From: an uncultured Arenimonas sp.
GTDB taxonomy: Bacteria > Pseudomonadota > Gammaproteobacteria > Xanthomonadales > Xanthomonadaceae
DNA length: 5,259 nucleotides
NCBI GenBank assembly: GCA_946480565.1
Contig: CAMLKR010000171.1
Span: 1-5,259 of the forward strand
Direction: 5' to 3'
The notes under the pieces: model-generated
What the model saw: the letters and a program-made list of their open reading frames with translations, nothing else
Databases searched by the model: none
What the model was told of the DNA's origin: nothing
Part shown: in pieces, positions 1-5,259 of the stretch
Layout: each line of letters begins with the position of its first letter
Numbering within the stretch: the stretch's first letter is position 1
Position numbers and translations under genes: made by a program

Positions 1-384
1 GTCGACGAGGAAATCGCCGGCATCCTGGTCGCCGAGGGCTTCAGCACGGTCGAGGAGATCGCCTACGTGCCGGCCGCCGAGCTGCTGGCGGTGGAAGGTT
101 TCGACGACGACATCGTCGAGGAACTCCGCGCCCGCGCCCGCGACGCCCTGCTCACCGAGGCCCTGGCGGTCGAGGAGGAGATCGAGGAGCACAAGCCGTC
201 CGAGGACCTGCTTTCGCTCGAGGGCATGGACGAGTCCCTGGCCTATGCGCTGGCCGCCCGCGGCGTGGTCACGCGCGACGACCTGGCCGAACTGGCCACC
301 GACGAGCTGACCGACCTCGACGACATGGACGACGAGCGTGCCGCCAAGCTGATCATGGCGGCCCGCGCGCACTGGTTCGAATAA
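1..384 (+). CDS. nusA: Transcription termination/antitermination factor NusA, C-terminal part (5' end outside window)
   Basis: The reading frame is open from base 1 to the TAA at 382-384 and gives 127 residues, roughly the last quarter of a protein of about 500 residues. NusA binds RNA polymerase and nascent RNA in the cytoplasm and modulates pausing, intrinsic termination and antitermination. What is visible is the pair of C-terminal acidic repeats of the proteobacterial form: the first at about residues 1-50 of the fragment ([12 protein letters not shown], then [15 protein letters not shown]), the second at about 64-127 ([35 protein letters not shown], ending [14 protein letters not shown]). 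These helix-hairpin-helix-like repeats contact the polymerase alpha-subunit C-terminal domain in E. coli, and the second can mask the RNA-binding domains. The S1 and KH domains lie outside the window. The position directly before infB is the conserved order and supports the call. In E. coli rimP precedes nusA, but that region is not visible here. Confidence 0.95.
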   Translation, partial: VDEEIAGILVAEGFSTVEEIAYVPAAELLAVEGFDDDIVEELRARARDALLTEALAVEEEIEEHKPSEDLLSLEGMDESLAYALAARGVVTRDDLAELATDELTDLDDMDDERAAKLIMAARAHWFE

Positions 385-434
385 GGCCGGGCGGCTTCGC
401 GGCCGTGCGGCAAGGCAGTCCCTGAATCACCATC

Positions 435-450
435 GCGCGCTCCGGCGCGC
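435..450 (+). promoter_or_regulatory. GC hairpin with UNCG-type tetraloop upstream of the infB start
   Basis: Bases 435-440 (GCGCGC) pair perfectly with 445-450 (GCGCGC) around the loop TCCG. In RNA this is a 6-bp GC stem closed by C-G with a UCCG loop, a member of the very stable UNCG tetraloop class. It ends six bases before the infB Shine-Dalgarno sequence (AAGGAA, 457-462). No T-tract follows, so it is not an intrinsic terminator. It could be a processing site, an mRNA stabiliser or a device that keeps the ribosome binding site unpaired; the sequence alone does not decide. The rest of the 385-472 spacer holds only a weak alternative stem (385-389 with 400-404). Confidence 0.45.
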
Positions 451-472
451 AGCCCCAAGGAATCACCAACAC

Positions 473-3148
<2,676 letters not shown>

Positions 3149-3163
3149 GGCGCGCGCGAAGCC

Positions 3164-3526
3164 ATGGCCACCAAGAGCTTCCATCGCACCGACCGCGTCG
3201 CGGCCCAGCTGCGGCGCGACATCGGCCAGATCGTGCACCAGGCGGTGCGCGACCATGGCCTGCCGTCGGTCAGCGTCTCCGACGTCGAGGTGACGCGCGA
3301 CCTGGCCCACGCCAAGGTCTTCGTCACCGCGCTGCTGGCCGAACAGGGCCCGGCGGCGGTGAAGGCGCTCAAGGAGCTGTCGCCGGAGCTGCGCTACCAG
3401 CTCGGCCAGGCGGTGCGCATGCGCCACGTGCCCGAGATCCACTTCTTCTACGACGATTCGGTCGACAAGGGCGAGCGCATCGAGAAGCTGCTGCGCGAAA
3501 ACCCCTCCGGTCCCGCCGAAGACTGA
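3164..3526 (+). CDS. rbfA: 30S ribosome-binding factor RbfA
   Basis: RbfA binds immature 30S subunits near the 16S rRNA 5' end (helix 1 and decoding region), assists late maturation and supports growth in the cold. The 120-residue product is within the family range (E. coli 133). Family features: N-terminal helix with HRTDRVAAQLRRDI (7-20), the strand segment SVSDVEVTRDLAHAKVFVT (37-55), and the second KH half VRMRHVPEIHFFYDDS (84-99), followed by a short acidic tail. It is a single type II KH-like domain. At the usual Ala-x-Gly kink of the family this protein reads Leu72-Ser73-Pro74, which is noted separately. The gene starts 15 bases after the infB stop in the same phase. The nearest purine tracts are AAGG at 3147-3150, overlapping the infB TAA, and GAAG at 3158-3161, so translational coupling to infB is likely. 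Confidence 0.97.
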   Translation: MATKSFHRTDRVAAQLRRDIGQIVHQAVRDHGLPSVSVSDVEVTRDLAHAKVFVTALLAEQGPAAVKALKELSPELRYQLGQAVRMRHVPEIHFFYDDSVDKGERIEKLLRENPSGPAED

Positions 3527-3535
3527 GCCCCGCGC

Positions 3536-4459
3536 GTGGGCCGCATCTCCTTCCGCCCGCTCGACGGCATCCTGCTGCTCGACAAGCCCGCCGGCCTGAG
3601 TTCGAACCAGGCCCTGCAGCAGGCCCGCCAGCTCTACCGCGCCGAGAAGGGCGGCCATACCGGCGCCCTCGATCCGCTGGCCACCGGCCTGCTGCCGCTG
3701 TGTTTCGGCGAGGCGACCAAGATCGCCGGCCTGCTGCTGGGCGGCCGCAAGGCCTACGAAGCCAGGATCCGCCTCGGCGCCTGCACCGACACCGACGACG
3801 CCGACGGCCTGGTGCTGCGCGAACGGCCGGTGCCGGCCCTGGACCAGGCCACGGTCGAAGCCGCGCTGCGGCCCTTCCTGGGACGCATCCGCCAGCGCCC
3901 GCCGATCTATTCGGCGCTCAAGCAGGGCGGCGAGCCGCTGTACGCCAAGGCCCGCCGCGGCGAAGCCATCGAGGTGCCCGAACGCGAGGTCGAGATCCAG
4001 TCCATCACCCTGCTGTCCCTGGACGGTCCGATGCTGCGGCTGTCGGTGGACTGCGGCTCGGGCACCTACATCCGCAGCCTGGCCCGCGACCTGGGCGAAG
4101 CCCTGGGCTGCGGCGGCCACATCACGTCGCTGAGCCGGACCTGGGTCGAACCCTTCCTGGCCCCCGACATGGCGACCCTGGACCAGCTCCAGGCCCTGGC
4201 CGCGGCCGGCGGCGACGATGCCCTGCTGGCCCGCCTGCTGCCGGTCGAGGCCGGCCTGGCGCACTTCCCGGCCCTGGCCCTGGATCCCGACCAGGCCCGC
4301 CGCCTGGGGCAGGGGCAGGTGCTGCCTTTCCCCGGAAATGCCCCCGCCGCGACCGTGAACATCACCGACCTGAACGGCCGTTCCCTGGGCCTGGGCGAGC
4401 TGCGTGAAGACGGATCGCTGCGGCCCAAGCGCCTGTTCCGCTGGGCATCTGCGCAATAA
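3536..4459 (+). CDS. truB: tRNA pseudouridine(55) synthase TruB
   Basis: TruB isomerises U55 in the T-loop of elongator tRNAs to pseudouridine and also acts as a tRNA folding chaperone in the cytoplasm. The 307 residues compare with 314 in E. coli. The catalytic aspartate is Asp46 in [11 protein letters not shown] (41-51), matching E. coli Asp48. Tyr74 in KAYE corresponds to Tyr76, and Tyr178/Arg180 in [12 protein letters not shown] correspond to Tyr179/Arg181 of the active site. [11 protein letters not shown] (120-130) is another family signature. A C-terminal PUA-like segment covers about 245-307 and ends in LFRWASAQ. The start is GTG at 3536: it lies in the same phase as rbfA, whose TGA is 9 bases upstream, so no upstream extension is possible, and the conserved [12 protein letters not shown] begins at residue 9. 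No clear Shine-Dalgarno sequence precedes it, so translation probably depends on coupling to rbfA. Confidence 0.98.
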   Translation: MGRISFRPLDGILLLDKPAGLSSNQALQQARQLYRAEKGGHTGALDPLATGLLPLCFGEATKIAGLLLGGRKAYEARIRLGACTDTDDADGLVLRERPVPALDQATVEAALRPFLGRIRQRPPIYSALKQGGEPLYAKARRGEAIEVPEREVEIQSITLLSLDGPMLRLSVDCGSGTYIRSLARDLGEALGCGGHITSLSRTWVEPFLAPDMATLDQLQALAAAGGDDALLARLLPVEAGLAHFPALALDPDQARRLGQGQVLPFPGNAPAATVNITDLNGRSLGLGELREDGSLRPKRLFRWASAQ

Positions 4460-4473
4460 CCGGCGCGTCCGCC

Positions 4474-4502
4474 TTGTCCGGAAAGGCCGGCTCGGCTACA
4501 CT
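4474..4502 (+). promoter_or_regulatory. Predicted sigma70-type promoter for rpsO (and pnp)
   Basis: A TTGTCC -35 element (4474-4479) and a TACACT -10 element (4497-4502) are separated by exactly 17 bases, the optimum for the housekeeping sigma factor. The elements begin 15 bases after the truB stop, inside a noncoding gap. Transcription would start near 4509 and give an rpsO leader of about 95 nt. In E. coli rpsO has its own promoter between truB and rpsO, so the position fits known architecture. Short inverted repeats overlap the elements (4471-4475 with 4483-4487; 4478-4481 with 4487-4490). Their significance is unclear. Confidence 0.6.
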
Positions 4503-4508
4503 TTCGCG

Positions 4509-4603
4509 GCTTTCACAAGCACCTCCCAACCGGCGGGCCACGCGGTGCGGCGCCAATCTCGGCTCCGTTCCTGCAGGCTGCGCATCACAAGGAAAAACAA
4601 ACA
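4509..4603 (+). promoter_or_regulatory. Putative structured 5' leader of rpsO
   Basis: From the predicted start near 4509 the leader can fold. GCACC (4519-4523) pairs with GGTGC (4544-4548), and CCC (4525-4527) pairs with GGG (4535-4537) inside it. The palindromes GGCGCC (4549-4554) and CTGCAG (4571-4576) follow. The last 20 bases are A-rich and probably unpaired, carrying the Shine-Dalgarno AAGGA (4589-4593) ten bases before the rpsO ATG. S15 is known to repress its own mRNA in several bacteria through leader structures that differ between lineages. An S15-binding role here is inference; I do not recognise the E. coli pseudoknot. Confidence 0.35.
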
Positions 4604-4864
4604 ATGTCCATCGATTCCGCGAAGATCATCGAAGAATTCAAGCGCGTCCCCAACGACACCGGTTCGCCGGAAGTCCAGGTGGCGCTGCTCTCGGCCCGCA
4701 TCGACCAGCTGACCGACCACTTCAAGGCGCACAAGCAGGACCACCACTCCCGCCGCGGCCTGCTCAAGATGGTCAACCAGCGCCGTTCGCTGCTGGGCTA
4801 CCTCAAGAAAAAGGACGCCGCGCGCTACCAGACGCTGATCGAGCGCTTGGGTCTGCGCCGCTAA
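4604..4864 (+). CDS. rpsO: 30S ribosomal protein S15
   Basis: S15 is a primary 16S rRNA-binding protein of the 30S central domain. It recognises the helix 20-21-22 junction, nucleates assembly of S6, S18, S11 and S21, and contributes to an intersubunit bridge. The 86 residues align throughout with the 89-residue E. coli protein, with a slightly shorter N-terminus. The four-helix fold is recognisable, with [13 protein letters not shown] (17-29), the rRNA-binding DHHSRRGLL (46-54), [12 protein letters not shown] (57-68) and the invariant end LIERLGLRR (78-86). The ATG at 4604 has AAGGA ten bases upstream. The 144-base gap from truB, containing a promoter, suggests expression partly independent of the upstream genes, as needed for a high-output ribosomal protein. 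Confidence 0.99.
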   Translation: MSIDSAKIIEEFKRVPNDTGSPEVQVALLSARIDQLTDHFKAHKQDHHSRRGLLKMVNQRRSLLGYLKKKDAARYQTLIERLGLRR

Positions 4865-4877
4865 GGCAGGCAACAAA

Positions 4878-4908
4878 GACGCGGCGCCGATGGCGCCGCG
4901 TCGCATTT
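4878..4908 (+). terminator. Terminator-like hairpin after rpsO
   Basis: Bases 4878-4888 pair perfectly with 4892-4902, an 11-bp stem with nine G-C pairs of eleven at minimum and a three-base GAT loop. It lies 13 bases after the rpsO stop. A run AAA (4875-4877) precedes it and TTT (4906-4908) follows after three bases, so the stem could extend slightly. The T-tract is short and displaced, so termination is probably partial, letting some transcripts continue into pnp. E. coli has an attenuating terminator at this place. The alternative is a processing or RNA-stability hairpin. Confidence 0.6.
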
Positions 4909-4934
4909 GGGCGACCACCCAGGTGCACAGCCGT

Positions 4935-4949
4935 CGGGCAGGGTGCCCG
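4935..4949 (+). promoter_or_regulatory. Small hairpin in the pnp leader
   Basis: CGGGCA (4935-4940) pairs with TGCCCG (4944-4949) around a GGG loop, giving 6 bp. It sits between the rpsO terminator-like hairpin and the pnp ribosome binding site, 23 bases before the latter. In E. coli the pnp leader contains a duplex cut by RNase III, after which PNPase represses its own synthesis. This hairpin is shorter than that element, so equivalence is only inferred. No clear second promoter was found in 4865-4985. Confidence 0.35.
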
Positions 4950-4972
4950 CCGGGTCATGAATCAGAAGACTC

Positions 4973-4977
4973 AAGGA
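4973..4977 (+). promoter_or_regulatory. Shine-Dalgarno sequence fixing the GTG start of pnp
   Basis: AAGGA at 4973-4977 lies eight bases before the GTG at 4986, which is optimal spacing. It selects this GTG over the nearby ATG at 4957, which is out of phase with the PNPase frame and has no good ribosome binding site of its own. Confidence 0.8.
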
Positions 4978-4985
4978 CACACAAC

Positions 4986-5259
4986 GTGGCGAAAGTAACC
5001 AAGACCTTCCAGTACGGCCAGCACCAGGTGACCCTGGAGACCGGCGAGATCGCGCGCCAGGCCAGCTCCGTCATCGTCAAGATGGACGACACCGTCGTGC
5101 TCGTCACGGCCGTTGGCAACCGCACGGCGAAGGAAGGCCAGGATTTCTTCCCGCTCACGGTCGACTACATCGAGAAGTTCTACGCCGGCGGCCGCATCCC
5201 GGGTGGCTTCTTCAAGCGCGAAGGCCGCCAGACCGAGAAGGAGACGCTGATCTCCCGCC
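4986..5259 (+). CDS. pnp: Polynucleotide phosphorylase, N-terminal part (3' end outside window)
   Basis: PNPase is a trimeric 3'-5' exoribonuclease that degrades RNA by phosphorolysis, releasing nucleoside diphosphates; in gammaproteobacteria it joins the RNase E degradosome. The window holds 91 codons of a protein of about 700 residues, all within the first RNase PH-like domain. Recognisable segments are [19 protein letters not shown] (8-26), the strand [11 protein letters not shown] (33-43), and [17 protein letters not shown] (53-69) running into [12 protein letters not shown] (70-81). FFKR at 75-78 corresponds to the E. coli FFRR loop, which contacts RNA in the central channel. The GTG start at 4986 is supported by AAGGA eight bases upstream and by a conserved N-terminus starting there. 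The second RNase PH, KH and S1 domains lie outside the window. The location directly after rpsO is the conserved order. Confidence 0.98.
   Translation, partial: MAKVTKTFQYGQHQVTLETGEIARQASSVIVKMDDTVVLVTAVGNRTAKEGQDFFPLTVDYIEKFYAGGRIPGGFFKREGRQTEKETLISR

Noticed and set aside
385..404. Stem after nusA (385-389 with 400-404) as a terminator
   Set aside because: It has a 5-bp stem with a 10-base loop and no T-tract. Such stems are expected by chance in this GC content, and the downstream gene belongs to the same operon.
4471..4490. Inverted repeats after truB as a truB terminator
   Set aside because: The stems are only 4-5 bp, mutually exclusive, lack a T-tract and overlap a good promoter.
4496..4918. 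140-codon minus-strand open frame across rpsO
   Set aside because: It is antisense to rpsO, which is certain from full-length similarity, and matches no family I recognise. It is a shadow frame.
4907..4960. Possible second promoter for pnp (TTGGGC near 4907, CATGAA near 4956)
   Set aside because: The elements are not at workable spacing, and no acceptable -10 lies 16-18 bases from the -35 candidate.
4957..4998. 13-codon ATG frame ([13 protein letters not shown]) overlapping the pnp start, possible leader peptide
   Set aside because: It has no Shine-Dalgarno sequence at a useful distance and no attenuation-type codon run, and it overlaps the pnp ribosome binding site in another phase. It is probably chance.

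Overview
The window is a stretch of conserved bacterial core genome: the transcription/translation operon nusA-infB-rbfA-truB-rpsO-pnp, all on the + strand and in the same order as in Escherichia coli and other gammaproteobacteria. The DNA is very GC-rich, with a strong preference for G or C at third codon positions. The RbfA N-terminus, the 'LFRW' end of TruB and the overall composition resemble the Xanthomonadales (Lysobacter, Luteimonas, Xanthomonas, Rhodanobacter relatives). That placement is from memory of family sequences, not from a search, and the genus is not resolved.

Layout: (1) 1-384, the C-terminal acidic repeats of NusA, cut by the left edge. (2) 385-472, an 88-nt spacer with a GC-rich hairpin just upstream of the infB ribosome binding site. 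(3) 473-3148, infB, full-length translation initiation factor IF2 (891 aa). (4) 3164-3526, rbfA, a 30S maturation factor (120 aa), 15 nt after infB. (5) 3536-4459, truB, tRNA pseudouridine-55 synthase (307 aa, GTG start), 9 nt after rbfA. (6) 4460-4603, a 144-nt spacer with a good sigma70-type promoter and a structured leader of about 95 nt. (7) 4604-4864, rpsO, ribosomal protein S15 (86 aa). (8) 4865-4985, a 121-nt spacer with a perfect 11-bp terminator-like hairpin and a second smaller hairpin. (9) 4986-5259, the first 91 codons of pnp (polynucleotide phosphorylase, GTG start), cut by the right edge. No intergenic gap exceeds 300 bases.

The genes form one information-processing unit: NusA modulates transcription elongation and termination, RbfA and S15 build the 30S subunit, IF2 delivers initiator tRNA and joins the subunits, TruB modifies tRNA, and PNPase degrades mRNA. 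The tight infB-rbfA-truB spacing suggests translational coupling. The promoter before rpsO and the hairpin after it suggest that rpsO and pnp can be expressed partly apart from the upstream genes, as in E. coli.

I found no mobile element, CRISPR array, tRNA, rRNA or sign of horizontal transfer, and no convincing new system. The points worth checking are regulatory (rpsO promoter and leader, rpsO-pnp hairpins, infB hairpin, possible short IF2 isoform) plus a departure from the usual KH signature in RbfA. A 1,367-codon open frame on the minus strand is a codon-usage artefact.
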